64,000 nt of DNA from Paraburkholderia dilworthii (GTDB taxonomy: Bacteria; Pseudomonadota; Gammaproteobacteria; Burkholderiales; Burkholderiaceae): the NCBI RefSeq assembly GCF_000472525.1, contig NZ_AWZT01000028.1:30634-94633 (forward strand). Direction: 5' to 3'. Shown one piece after another: positions 43,518 to 52,373 of this stretch. How positions within the stretch are numbered: position 1 is the stretch's first letter; each line of letters begins with the position of its first letter. Both the position numbers and the translations under genes were made by a program. The notes under the pieces were generated by a model, which saw only the letters and a program-made list of their open reading frames with translations, was not told where the DNA came from and searched no databases.

Positions 43518-45152
43518 TCAAACAGCGGCGACTAACCGCTGCGATCGATTCACCGCCGCCTGCCCCGCCGCCACGCCCGCTCCACCTTCGCGCGAATCGT
43601 ATTCCACCTGGAAAGTATGAATCGACGCTTCCAGCAGTCTCGCCTGCTCGGTCAATGTCTGCGCCACCGCGGCGGCCTGCTCGACAAGCGCGGCGTTCTG
43701 TTGCGTGACGCTGTCCATCTGCGTGACGGCGTCGCCGACCTGATCGATGCCCGCGCTTTGCTCGGCGGCGGCCGCGGCGATATCGCGCATCACACCGGAG
43801 AGCTTCGCAATGGCCTCGCTCGCCGCCTCTATAGTCGCGCCGGTTTTGTCGACGAGTTCAACACCGCTCTCGACGCGGCCCACCGCGCGGCTGATCAAGG
43901 CGCGAATTTCCTTCGCAGCGGATCCACTGCGCTGGGCAAGCGTGCGCACTTCGCCCGCCACCACCGCGAAACCGCGCCCTTCGTCTCCCGCGCGCGCCGC
44001 CTCGACAGCCGCGTTCAGCGCGAGAATGTTGGTCTGAAATGCGATGCCTTCGATCACCGAAATGATCTCCACCATCTTGTGCGATTCGGTCGATATCTCC
44101 TGCATCGTCGACACGGCCTCGGCCGCCATCTGTCCGCCGTGCGTGACGATCTGCTCGGCACTAGCGGTCAGTTGGCTCGCCGTCTGCGCGCTCTCCGAAG
44201 TTTGCCGGACCATCGCGGTCATCTGCTCCATGCTGGCCGCCGTCTCTTCCAGCGAGGCCGCCTGGCTCTCGGTACGCGCCGACAGGTCCGTATTGCCCGC
44301 TGCAATCTCACGCGCGCCGGTCGCCACCTTCTCGGCCGCGCCGCCGATCTGCACGATGGTCTTCGCAAGCGCGTCGCGCATCAGTCGCATGGTGTGCAGA
44401 AGACTTGAGTCATCGCCGGGGCGAACCTCGATCGGGATCACGAGATTACCCGTCGTGATTTCACCGGCGACCTGCGCAACATAGGCCGGGTCGCCGCCAA
44501 TCGTGCGTTGAATGCTGCGATTGGTGAACGTGACGAGCGCCGACAGCAATAGCGCCACCGCGCCCACCACGCCGCCGAGCACATACAGTGACTCTGTGAA
44601 AGCGGCGTCGATATCGTCGACGTAAGCGCCCGTCGCGATGATCCAGTCCCACGGCGCGTAACGCACGACGTAGCCGATCTTGCCGACCGCAGCCGACGGC
44701 GGATTACCCGGATGCGGAAACACGTAATCGACGAACCCTCCCTCCGGCGCCTGCGCTGTCGCGGCAAACGTCACGTAATGGTGACGGCCGTCGGCGTCCG
44801 CGGCGCCTCCGAGGTCCTTGCCGTTCAACGCGGGTTTCATCGCATGCATGACCATGCGCGGCTTCGAGTCCAGCACGAGGAAGTAGCCGTCCTCGCCGTA
44901 GCGCACGTCGCGCAGACGCTCGAGTGCCTGCTTGCGCGCATCGGCCTCGCTGAGCGCGCCGCTTTGCGCAAGCGCCGCGTACTCCTTCACGATGCTGAGT
45001 CCGACGTGAGCCACGTTCACCAGATCGTGCTTGCGCTCTTCAACGCGCGTCTCACGCGACAACCACGCCGCCGACACCGACACGGCAAGGAGTGCCAGCA
45101 GGCTGACGACGAGCGGCAACCAGAGCTTCTGCTTGAAATTCAATCGGTGCAT
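43518..45152 (-). CDS. Methyl-accepting chemotaxis protein with single Cache sensor
   Basis: A 544-residue chemoreceptor. TM1 is about 9-30, followed by a single Cache domain (31-190) with the pattern DVRYGEDGYFLVLDSKPRMVMHAMKP and YVVRYAPWDWIIATGAYVDDID. TM2 (192-215), HAMP and a signalling domain with GIAFQTNILALNAAVEAARAGDEGRGFAVVAGEVR follow. Cache domains of this type usually bind small carboxylates or amino acids. The start at 45152 (MHRLNFKQKLW) gives a normal length and has AGGGGG about 9 bases upstream; a 76-codon open extension is rejected. It has no C-terminal pentapeptide tether, unlike the receptor at 36.6 kb. Confidence 0.92.
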   Translation of the reverse strand: MHRLNFKQKLWLPLVVSLLALLAVSVSAAWLSRETRVEERKHDLVNVAHVGLSIVKEYAALAQSGALSEADARKQALERLRDVRYGEDGYFLVLDSKPRMVMHAMKPALNGKDLGGAADADGRHHYVTFAATAQAPEGGFVDYVFPHPGNPPSAAVGKIGYVVRYAPWDWIIATGAYVDDIDAAFTESLYVLGGVVGAVALLLSALVTFTNRSIQRTIGGDPAYVAQVAGEITTGNLVIPIEVRPGDDSSLLHTMRLMRDALAKTIVQIGGAAEKVATGAREIAAGNTDLSARTESQAASLEETAASMEQMTAMVRQTSESAQTASQLTASAEQIVTHGGQMAAEAVSTMQEISTESHKMVEIISVIEGIAFQTNILALNAAVEAARAGDEGRGFAVVAGEVRTLAQRSGSAAKEIRALISRAVGRVESGVELVDKTGATIEAASEAIAKLSGVMRDIAAAAAEQSAGIDQVGDAVTQMDSVTQQNAALVEQAAAVAQTLTEQARLLEASIHTFQVEYDSREGGAGVAAGQAAVNRSQRLVAAV

Positions 45153-45440
45153 GCTCGCGCCCCCTATGTCGTCTGTTGGAAGGAGGCCGATGAACGGCTG
45201 CGCAAACCGCCAATGGTTCAGGCGGAACGGCAGCATCACACGACCACTCGACTTATTTATCGGCAGCGATTCATGCGGCATGTGTAGAGACAAACCCTCT
45301 GTGTGCGGTGCGCGCCGCCGGGGCATACGCGGCGCGACGATGGACGCCACGCATTCCAACGCGTCAAGGCGCAAAGACAATAGTTTGAACTAAGGGCAAA
45401 CCCGTATAATGACGCCCAAGTGGTCAGACAACTGCGGCAC

Positions 45441-47063
45441 ATGCTTGTCTCGATCCTGCGCCGCCCGGCGCTTCACCTTAATCGCTCCCTGCCCAGATCC
45501 GTGACTTCCACTGCCGCCGCCCCCTCGCTGCCTTTCCGGAACGCCCTCTTCGCGATGCTCGGCATCGGTCTCGTCAACATGCTCGTCGCACTCGACCAGA
45601 CGGTCGTCAGCACTGCGCTGCCGTCGATCGTCGCAGAGTTGCACGGTTTCGAGTATTACGCGTGGATCGCGAGCGCCTATCTGCTCGCGTCGGTAGTGAC
45701 CGTGCCCGTGTTCGGGCGGCTTGGCGATTACTTCGGCCGTAAGCGCTTCGTGATTGCCGCGGTGATCACGTTCACGGTGGCGTCCGTGCTATGCGGCATC
45801 GCGAACGACATGCTGTTTCTCGTGATCGCGCGCGGCTTGCAAGGCGTGGGCGGCGGAATGATGGTCGGCACCGCGTTCGCGTCGATACCGGACTTGTTCC
45901 CCGATCCGCGCGCGCGTGTGCGCTGGCAAGTGGTGATGGCCGCGGCCTACGGCATCGGCACGGCGGCGGGGCCGTCGCTCGGCGGCTGGATGAGCGAGCA
46001 TCTGGGTTGGCGCTCCACGTTTCTGATCAATCTGCCGGTCGGTGCAGCGGCGCTCTATTTCATCTGGGCGCATCTGCCGAGCTTTCAGCGTCCGCATGAA
46101 GGCGAGGTCAAGATCGACTGGCTCGGCGCAGGGCTCGTGGCCGCAGTGCTCGGCGGCTTGCAGGCTTTCATTGAAGCTGTGCCGAAAGACGGCTTGACCG
46201 CCGGCAACGTCACGCTCGCCGTGTGTGTGATCGTCGGCGCAATTGCGTTGTTCGTGTGCGAGAAGCGCGCCACCCATCCGATCATTCCGCTCGACCTGTT
46301 CAGGGACTCGCAACTCGTCACGCTGTTCACGCTCGGCATGCTGTCGGGCTTCGTGATGTTCTCGCTGATCTTCTTCGCGCCGCTACTGCTGCAAGGCGGC
46401 TTCGGACTCTCTCCGCAACAGGCCGGCCTGCTCGCCACGCCGATCGCCGCATGCATCGCGCTCGGCAGTGTGCTCAATACGCGCATCGTCATTCACATGA
46501 AGAAGCCGACGCGAATTCTGTCTATCGGCTTTGCGCTACTGCTGTTCGCATCAATCGGCCTTGCGTTTGCGAATCCCGAAACACCGCACCTGTGGCTCGA
46601 ATTGCCGATGGCCGCGGTCGGCATCGGTCTCGGTTTCATTCTCAACAATCTGAATGTGTTCGGCCAGGAGATTGCGGGCCGCGAGCGCTTCGGCATTACG
46701 ACTGCGCTGTTGCAGTCCACGCGCATGGTGGGCGGCATGCTGGGCACGAGCATCGTGGCGACCGTCGTGCAGCATCACTATCGAGATGTAGTCACGCGGA
46801 CGATGAGCGTGCTCGGCGAGCCGGCCGCATCGCAATGGCGGCCGCGCTTCGTCGATCTGCGCATTCTGATCGACGAAGCGTCGCGCCTGAAGCTGATTGC
46901 GGACATGAAGCCGTCAGGGCTCGACACGCTCGCATTGATCGACACCGCGCGCGATGCGCTGGTGCAGTCCATTCATATCGGCGTGTGGCTTACCGCGGTG
47001 GCCGCGCTGGCGGCGGCGTTGCTCGTACAGCGGATTTCGCACGTCGTGTTCCGCCGCGGCTAG
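45441..47063 (+). CDS. MFS drug efflux transporter, DHA2 (EmrB/QacA) type
   Basis: A fourteen-helix proton-driven efflux pump of about 540 residues. TM1 carries GLVNMLVALDQTVVSTALPSI, the loop 2-3 motif A is GRLGDYFGRKR, and motif C-like sequence is GTAAGPSLGGWMSEHLGWRSTF. The closest general class exports drugs, dyes or antibiotics across the inner membrane. The start is uncertain: a GTG at 45420, an ATG at 45441 and a GTG at 45501 are all in frame, and none has a good Shine-Dalgarno site; 45501 would give the most typical N terminus. No regulator gene of the usual kind is adjacent. Confidence 0.88.
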   Translation: MLVSILRRPALHLNRSLPRSVTSTAAAPSLPFRNALFAMLGIGLVNMLVALDQTVVSTALPSIVAELHGFEYYAWIASAYLLASVVTVPVFGRLGDYFGRKRFVIAAVITFTVASVLCGIANDMLFLVIARGLQGVGGGMMVGTAFASIPDLFPDPRARVRWQVVMAAAYGIGTAAGPSLGGWMSEHLGWRSTFLINLPVGAAALYFIWAHLPSFQRPHEGEVKIDWLGAGLVAAVLGGLQAFIEAVPKDGLTAGNVTLAVCVIVGAIALFVCEKRATHPIIPLDLFRDSQLVTLFTLGMLSGFVMFSLIFFAPLLLQGGFGLSPQQAGLLATPIAACIALGSVLNTRIVIHMKKPTRILSIGFALLLFASIGLAFANPETPHLWLELPMAAVGIGLGFILNNLNVFGQEIAGRERFGITTALLQSTRMVGGMLGTSIVATVVQHHYRDVVTRTMSVLGEPAASQWRPRFVDLRILIDEASRLKLIADMKPSGLDTLALIDTARDALVQSIHIGVWLTAVAALAAALLVQRISHVVFRRG

Positions 47064-47101
47064 ACATTCCGCCGTCGGCAAAACACGCGGATAGGCACCG
47101 C

Positions 47102-48019
47102 TTATTGCGGGCCGAGTTTCCTGATCAGCGCGTCGAGCTGCGTGAGCTCTTCGCCGGTCAGATCGGTAAGCGGCGCACGTACCGGTCCCGCGTCGCGGCC
47201 GACCAGTTTCGCGCCCGCCTTCACGATGCTCACTGCGTAACCCGCACGACGATTGCGAATCGCCAGATACGGCAAGAAGAATTCGTCGATAAGCCGTGAC
47301 GTGGTCGCGTGATCGTCGGCGGCAATCGCGCGATAGAACTCCATCGCGGTCTTCGGAATAAAGTTGAATACCGCCGACGAATACACCGGCACGCCAAGCG
47401 CTTTGTACGCAGCGGCATAAACTTCTGCGGTAGGCAAGCCGCCAAGGTACGAAAAACGCTCGCCAAGGCGCCGGCGAATCGTCACCATCGCTTCGATCTC
47501 GCCCACGCCGTCCTTGAAGCCGATCAGATTCGGGCAGCGATCCGCGAGCCGTTCGAGCATATCGGCATTGAGCCTGGAGTTCGCACGGTTATACACAATG
47601 ACGCCGATGTTGTTCACCGCGTTGCACACCTGCTCGACGTGCGCCGCAATGCCTTCCTGCGAAGCCTCCGTCAAGTAATGCGGCATCAGCAGCACGCCGC
47701 TTGCGCCGAGGCGTTCTGCTTCCCGCGCGTACTCGATCGCGACGCGCGTCGGGCCACCCGCGCCCGCGAGAATCGGCACCTTGCCCTTGCATGTTTCGGT
47801 CGCCGTGCGAATCACGTTGGTGTAGTCGCTTCTGGTAAGCGAAAAGAATTCGCCCGTGCCGCCCGCCGCGAACAGCGCGGTCGCGCCGTACGGCGCGAGC
47901 CATTCGAGTCGCTCGGCGTACGTGTCGGCGCGGAAGTCGCCTTGCGCGTCGAAGTCAGTGACGGGGAAGGACAACAGGCCTTCGGATACGATCGCTTTCA
48001 GTTCTTGCGGTGAAGTCAT
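47102..48019 (-). CDS. kdgD: 5-dehydro-4-deoxyglucarate dehydratase
   Basis: A 305-residue member of the dihydrodipicolinate synthase/N-acetylneuraminate lyase family. Lys169 in LIGFKDG forms the Schiff base, Tyr143 in VIVYNRAN is the catalytic tyrosine, and FAAGGTGEFFSL is the carboxylate-binding loop. It converts 5-keto-4-deoxy-D-glucarate to 2,5-dioxopentanoate with loss of water and CO2. Length equals that of known KdgD (about 303). It follows gudD in the leftward glucarate operon (gap about 60 bases). The next pathway enzyme, 2-oxoglutarate semialdehyde dehydrogenase, is not in the window. Confidence 0.93.
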   Translation of the reverse strand: MTSPQELKAIVSEGLLSFPVTDFDAQGDFRADTYAERLEWLAPYGATALFAAGGTGEFFSLTRSDYTNVIRTATETCKGKVPILAGAGGPTRVAIEYAREAERLGASGVLLMPHYLTEASQEGIAAHVEQVCNAVNNIGVIVYNRANSRLNADMLERLADRCPNLIGFKDGVGEIEAMVTIRRRLGERFSYLGGLPTAEVYAAAYKALGVPVYSSAVFNFIPKTAMEFYRAIAADDHATTSRLIDEFFLPYLAIRNRRAGYAVSIVKAGAKLVGRDAGPVRAPLTDLTGEELTQLDALIRKLGPQ

Positions 48020-48081
48020 TTGTATAGGGCGTGAATATCGTCAAATGTGAACGGACGCGCGACGGGCTGCGTCTCGGGCAA

Positions 48082-49431
48082 TCAGCGCACGAGGCATGGG
48101 CGCTTGTTGTCGAACTTCCAGTTGGGAATCAGGTACTGCATCGCGACGCCGTCATCGCGTGCGCCGAGGCCGTGTTGCTGATACAGCGCATGCGCTTTTT
48201 CGAGTTCATCCATATCGACTTCGACGCCTAGCCCCGGCTTCTGCGGCACCTTCACCTTGCCGCCGACGATCTGCAACGGTTCGCGCGTCAAACGCTGGCC
48301 GTCCTGCCAGATCCAATGCGTATCGATAGCGGTAATCTTGCCAGGCGCGGCCGCTGCCACATGCGTAAACATCGCGAGCGAAATATCGAAGTGATTGTTC
48401 GAATGCGAGCCCCACGTGAGGCCCCAGTCGTTGCACATCTGCGCGACGCGCACGGAGCCCTGCATGGTCCAGAAGTGCGGATCGGCAAGCGGAATATCCA
48501 CCGACTGCAACTGGATGGCGTGACCCATCTGGCGCCAGTCGGTAGCGATCATGTTGGTCGCCGTCGGCAAGCCGGTCGCGCGGCGGAATTCCGCCATCAC
48601 TTCGCGGCCCGAATAGCCGTTCTCGGCGCCGCATGGGTCTTCTGCATACGCGAGCACGTCGTGCTTGTCGCGGCACAGGCGCACGGCTTCCGCGAGCGAC
48701 CACGCACCGTTCGGGTCGAGCGTGACGCGCGCATTCGGAAAGCGTTCAGCGAGCGCGGTCACCGCTTCGATTTCCGCGTCGCCGGACAATACGCCGCCCT
48801 TGAGCTTGAAGTCGTTGAAGCCATAGCGGGCTTGTGCGGCTTCGGCGAGGCGAACCACGGCTTCGGGCGTCAGCGCTTGTTCGGTGCGCACGCGCTCCCA
48901 GTCGTCGCGTCCGTCGGCGCCGCTCGCATACGGCAGGTCGGTCTTGTTGCGATCGCCGATATAGAACAGATAGCCGAGCATTTCCACTTCGTCGCGTTGC
49001 TGGCCTTCGCCGAGCAACGCGGCAACAGGCACGCCGAGATGCTGGCCGAGCAGATCGAGCAAGGCCGCTTCGAGCGCGGTCACAGCATGAATCGTGGTGC
49101 GCAGATCGAACGTTTGCAGACCGCGGCCGCCGGCATCGCGATCAGCGAATTGCGTGCGCACTTTGTTCAGGATAGCTTGCAAATTTCCGATTGACTGGCC
49201 GACGACGAACGGCCGCGCGTCGTCGATCGTCTTGCGGATGTTCTCGCCGCCCGGCACTTCGCCCACGCCCACGTGGCCGGCGCTGTCGCGCAGAATCACA
49301 ATATTGCGCGTGAAAAAAGGACCGTGTGCGCCGCTCAGATTCATCAACATGCTGTCGCGGCCGGCGACGGGCACGACGCGCAGTTCAGTGATAGTGGGCG
49401 TATCGTTCGAATTGGATGGTTTCGTGGACAT
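48082..49431 (-). CDS. gudD: Glucarate dehydratase
   Basis: A 449-residue enolase-superfamily enzyme that dehydrates D-glucarate (and L-idarate) to 5-keto-4-deoxy-D-glucarate. The catalytic Lys pair lies in DFKLKGG (Lys209, Lys211), the Mg ligands in TLDPNGAW (Asp239, Asn241), YAEDP (Glu264) and ATN (Asn293), and the His base in GSHSNNHFDISL (His343). Length is standard (446 in E. coli). It is the middle gene of gudP-gudD-kdgD. Confidence 0.95.
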   Translation of the reverse strand: MSTKPSNSNDTPTITELRVVPVAGRDSMLMNLSGAHGPFFTRNIVILRDSAGHVGVGEVPGGENIRKTIDDARPFVVGQSIGNLQAILNKVRTQFADRDAGGRGLQTFDLRTTIHAVTALEAALLDLLGQHLGVPVAALLGEGQQRDEVEMLGYLFYIGDRNKTDLPYASGADGRDDWERVRTEQALTPEAVVRLAEAAQARYGFNDFKLKGGVLSGDAEIEAVTALAERFPNARVTLDPNGAWSLAEAVRLCRDKHDVLAYAEDPCGAENGYSGREVMAEFRRATGLPTATNMIATDWRQMGHAIQLQSVDIPLADPHFWTMQGSVRVAQMCNDWGLTWGSHSNNHFDISLAMFTHVAAAAPGKITAIDTHWIWQDGQRLTREPLQIVGGKVKVPQKPGLGVEVDMDELEKAHALYQQHGLGARDDGVAMQYLIPNWKFDNKRPCLVR

Positions 49432-49564
49432 GTGGACTAGACCGGGTGAGTGGGTGAGCCGGACGGTGATGAGCGGCGCGTCGTGCGAACGCGCTCAACA
49501 CCTTTACCGGACGGAAACTGTTTTGCGCGTCGGGCTCATGAGCAGCGGCGAGAGAAAGAAGCGC

Positions 49565-50896
49565 TCAGTGTGCGCTGCCGTGCAGCGGATCGCGTAACAC
49601 CTTGCCATCGCCGCGTCGATTGCGTGCAAGGAACGCCGCTGCCGCCGCGATCAGCGAAGCCACGCCCAGACCATACAGGCCGCCTGTGATCGAACCGGTG
49701 TGCTGCTGCAAATAGCCAAACGTGGCCGGCGCGAAGAACCCGCCCAGATTGCCGATGGAATTGATCAGCGCGATCACCGCCGCAGCGACACGCGCATCCA
49801 GATAGCCCTGCGGAATCGGCCAGAAGAGCGAAGCTGCCGCCTTGAATCCGATCGCCGAGAAACAGATCGCGACGAAGGACAGAACCGGATTGCCCGACGT
49901 CGACGCAAAGAGGCCGCACGCCGCGATCACGAGCGCCACAGCGAGCCACGCCTGCTGAAAACGCCACTTCGCCGAAAGCAATGCGAAGCAGTACATCGCC
50001 ACCATTGCGATGAGCCACGGAATAGCGTTGAGCATGCCGACCTGGAAATCGGACAGGCCGCCGATCTTGCGGATGATAGTCGGCAGCCAGAAGGTAGCCG
50101 CGTAAATCGTCAACTGGATTGCGAAGTAGAGAAAGCAGAACAGCACGATCTGCGGGTCCTTCAACAGCTTCCTGGCCGGCAGATGCGCGCCGCCGTGGGC
50201 GACGCGCTCGGCCTGTTCAGCGGCGATCGTGCTCTCGAGAACGCCTTGCTCCTCGGTTGTGAGCCACGACGCGTCGCGAATGCGGGACTTCAGAAAGATC
50301 CAGCTTATCGCGCACAGCACGATGGAAAAGCCGCCTTCGATCAGGAACATCCATTGCCAGCCGTGCAGGCCGAAACCGCGAATGGACAGCAGGCTGCCGG
50401 TGATCGGTCCGGACACCACCGACGCGATGGCCGAGCCCGAGAGAAAAATCGCCACGGCCTTGCCGCGTTCTTTTTGCGGCAGCCACTGGGTGAAATAAAA
50501 CACCACGCCCGGAAAGAAGCCCGCTTCGGCGACGCCGAGCAGGAATCGCAACACATAGAACGACGTCTCGCTCGACACGAACGCCATTGCTGCGGCCACG
50601 ACGCCCCATGTCCCCATGATCCGCGTCAGCCACGCACGCGCGCCGTACTTTTGCATCAATACGTTGGACGGCACCTCGAACAGCGCGTAGCCGATGAAGA
50701 ACAAGCCGCTTCCCAGCCCATACGCCGCCGCGCCGATGCCGAGGTCGGTTTTCATGTGAGCGTTGACGAAGCCGATGTTCACGCGGTCGATGTAGTTCGC
50801 GATGAACATGATCAGGAAGAGCGGCAACACGTGCCGCTTCACCTTCGAGACCGCGGACGCTAGCGGATCGATTGCCGTGGTAAGAGCAGAGTTCAA
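49565..50896 (-). CDS. gudP: MFS glucarate/galactarate transporter (GudP-like)
   Basis: A 443-residue twelve-helix ACS-family carrier. Typical patterns are LFLIMFIANYIDRVNIGFVNAHM in helix 1, GYALFEVPSNVLMQKYGARAWLTRIM and RFLLGVAEAGFFPGVVFYFTQWLP. As first gene of the glucarate operon it should import hexarates with protons. It starts with TTG, and GGAG lies 6 bases before it. The 3' end is followed by about 130 bases before gudD. Confidence 0.88.
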   Translation of the reverse strand: MNSALTTAIDPLASAVSKVKRHVLPLFLIMFIANYIDRVNIGFVNAHMKTDLGIGAAAYGLGSGLFFIGYALFEVPSNVLMQKYGARAWLTRIMGTWGVVAAAMAFVSSETSFYVLRFLLGVAEAGFFPGVVFYFTQWLPQKERGKAVAIFLSGSAIASVVSGPITGSLLSIRGFGLHGWQWMFLIEGGFSIVLCAISWIFLKSRIRDASWLTTEEQGVLESTIAAEQAERVAHGGAHLPARKLLKDPQIVLFCFLYFAIQLTIYAATFWLPTIIRKIGGLSDFQVGMLNAIPWLIAMVAMYCFALLSAKWRFQQAWLAVALVIAACGLFASTSGNPVLSFVAICFSAIGFKAAASLFWPIPQGYLDARVAAAVIALINSIGNLGGFFAPATFGYLQQHTGSITGGLYGLGVASLIAAAAAFLARNRRGDGKVLRDPLHGSAH

Positions 50897-50990
50897 GAGA
50901 GTCTCCAGTGTCGGCCGTCGAGCGGCCTTGATCTGACGTCGCGGGCGGATGGGCAGTCAGCAGGCATCACCCATGACGAACCGAGATATG

Positions 50991-51005
50991 TTGTCTGATG
51001 ACAGT
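50991..51005. promoter_or_regulatory. GntR-type operator candidate, site 1
   Basis: TTGTCTGATGACAGT contains the palindrome TGTC-TGAT-GACA. It lies 95 bases upstream of gudP in the divergent gap 50897-51307, which holds no gene. Confidence 0.55.
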
Positions 51006-51130
51006 CTACCGCTGTTACTCTCTGATTTCCAATGCGGTGTTTACCCTGTCATTCCATGTTAGATGGGAAGGCAACGAGCCCGAAGGCTTAGCGCAGCCGG
51101 AACATCGGCCGGTCGAAACTGAAAATAAGA

Positions 51131-51143
51131 CGTCTGATGACAT
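51131..51143. promoter_or_regulatory. GntR-type operator candidate, site 2
   Basis: CGTCTGATGACAT shares GTCTGATGACA with site 1, in the same orientation, 140 bases away and 165 bases before the regulator gene. Two matching 11-mers in a 411-base divergent promoter region suggest looping or dual control by the regulator encoded at 51308. Confidence 0.55.
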
Positions 51144-51307
51144 AGAGTCATCGAGTCCAAATTGATCGCCTTGTCGACATCCCTCTCCATCCATCGAACG
51201 ATGAATGTGGCGACAGACGCTATGATGGCTAATGTCCAGACGTCACGAGACGTCCCGCACGTGCTCGACGCACGTGTTTTCAGCCGATCAGTCAATAAGC
51301 CACAGAA

Positions 51308-52018
51308 ATGAGCAGCCTAACTGAGAAAGTGGTGGCCACCCTTTCCGATGAAATCCGCCGCGGCGTTCTGAGACCGGGAGACCGCATACCCACAGAAGTC
51401 GCGATGATGAAGCAGTTGTCGGTCAGCCGCTCCGTCGTGCGCGAGGCCATCTCGCGCTTGCAGGCGGCGAGAGTCGTGGAAACGCGTCATGGCATCGGCA
51501 CGTTCGTACTCGCACCCGCCGCTGAACAAACCATGCAACTGCCGGCCGCCGATATGTCGAGCATGCTCGACGTGATGGCGATCATCGAATTCCGTATCGA
51601 TGTGGAAGCGGCGTCGGCGGCGCTCGCCGCCGCGCGGCGCACCGAGCAGAGCCTCAAGCAGATGCGCGCGGCGCTCGCCCGCTTCGAGTCCGAGCTCGAA
51701 CGCGGCAGCACCGACACGCTTGCGCACGACGTCGAGTTTCATTTGCAGATCGCGCGGGCGAGCGGCAATCGCTATTTTTTCGACGTGCTGAGCCAGTTGG
51801 GAAGCGCCGTGAGTCCGCGCACGCGCCTCGGCTCAGCGGAGATCGCGGAGCTCGATCACATCGAGACCTTGCGCAACGTGCTCAACGAGCACCAACTGAT
51901 CTATCGTGCTATCGAGCGCCAGGACCCCGACGACGCCCGCGCCGCAATGCGCATGCATCTGAGCAACAGCCGCGAACGGCTGCGTCGCGCGCATGAATTG
52001 AGTCGGCCGGGCGAATAG
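51308..52018 (+). CDS. FadR/GntR-family regulator of the glucarate genes
   Basis: A 236-residue FadR-type regulator. The winged helix (about 5-75) reads SDEIRRGVLRPGDRIPTEVAMMKQLSVSRSVVREAISRL then TRHGIGTFV. The all-helical FCD ligand domain (about 90-225) has EFRIDVEAASAALAAARR and HDVEFHLQIARASGN, whose Asp and His residues usually bind a metal and carboxylate ligand. It is divergent from gudP, and paired operator-like sites lie in the gap, so it most likely represses glucarate uptake and breakdown until the sugar acid binds. Confidence 0.92.
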   Translation: MSSLTEKVVATLSDEIRRGVLRPGDRIPTEVAMMKQLSVSRSVVREAISRLQAARVVETRHGIGTFVLAPAAEQTMQLPAADMSSMLDVMAIIEFRIDVEAASAALAAARRTEQSLKQMRAALARFESELERGSTDTLAHDVEFHLQIARASGNRYFFDVLSQLGSAVSPRTRLGSAEIAELDHIETLRNVLNEHQLIYRAIERQDPDDARAAMRMHLSNSRERLRRAHELSRPGE

Positions 52019-52054
52019 CCGCGTACGAACGGTGGCGCATTCCGGCCTCCGGGT

Positions 52055-52372
52055 TCACACCGTCGGCGGCGCTTCGATTTCGAGGCTCATCAACGCGGAA
52101 CTCAGCGACTTGCCGTGCGCGTCGAGCGCGAGCGAACGTGTGACACCGCCGCCGAGCGCATCGCCAAGTACGAAGTTGAACGCGGTAATGGTGGGAAGTT
52201 CATAGCGCGCGACCTTGCCGCGCACGACATCCGCGAGATGCGCCTTCACGCGCTGCGGCGTGAGTACGGCTCGCAAATGCTCGTAATGCCGCGCGTCGTA
52301 ACAGATCACCGAGATGTTCAGCGTATTGCCTTTGTCGCCGGTTCGGGAATGAGCAAGCTCACGTAGTTTCAT
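52055..52372 (-). CDS. AtuA-like ferredoxin-fold small subunit
   Basis: A 105-residue protein, MKLRELAHSRTGDKGNTLNISV then YELPTITAFNFVLGDALGGGVTRSL, the signature of the small domain that in many bacteria is fused to the C terminus of AtuA-like (DUF1446) proteins. Here it is a separate gene starting 1 base after the AtuA stop codon, so the two are translationally coupled and surely form one complex. The biochemical role of this domain is not established. Confidence 0.85.
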   Translation of the reverse strand: MKLRELAHSRTGDKGNTLNISVICYDARHYEHLRAVLTPQRVKAHLADVVRGKVARYELPTITAFNFVLGDALGGGVTRSLALDAHGKSLSSALMSLEIEAPPTV

Positions 52373-52373
52373 C

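Noticed and set aside
45385..45410. TTGAAC and TATAAT as a sigma-70 promoter for the efflux pump
   Set aside because: The spacer is only 14 bases; the TATAAT alone is not enough.
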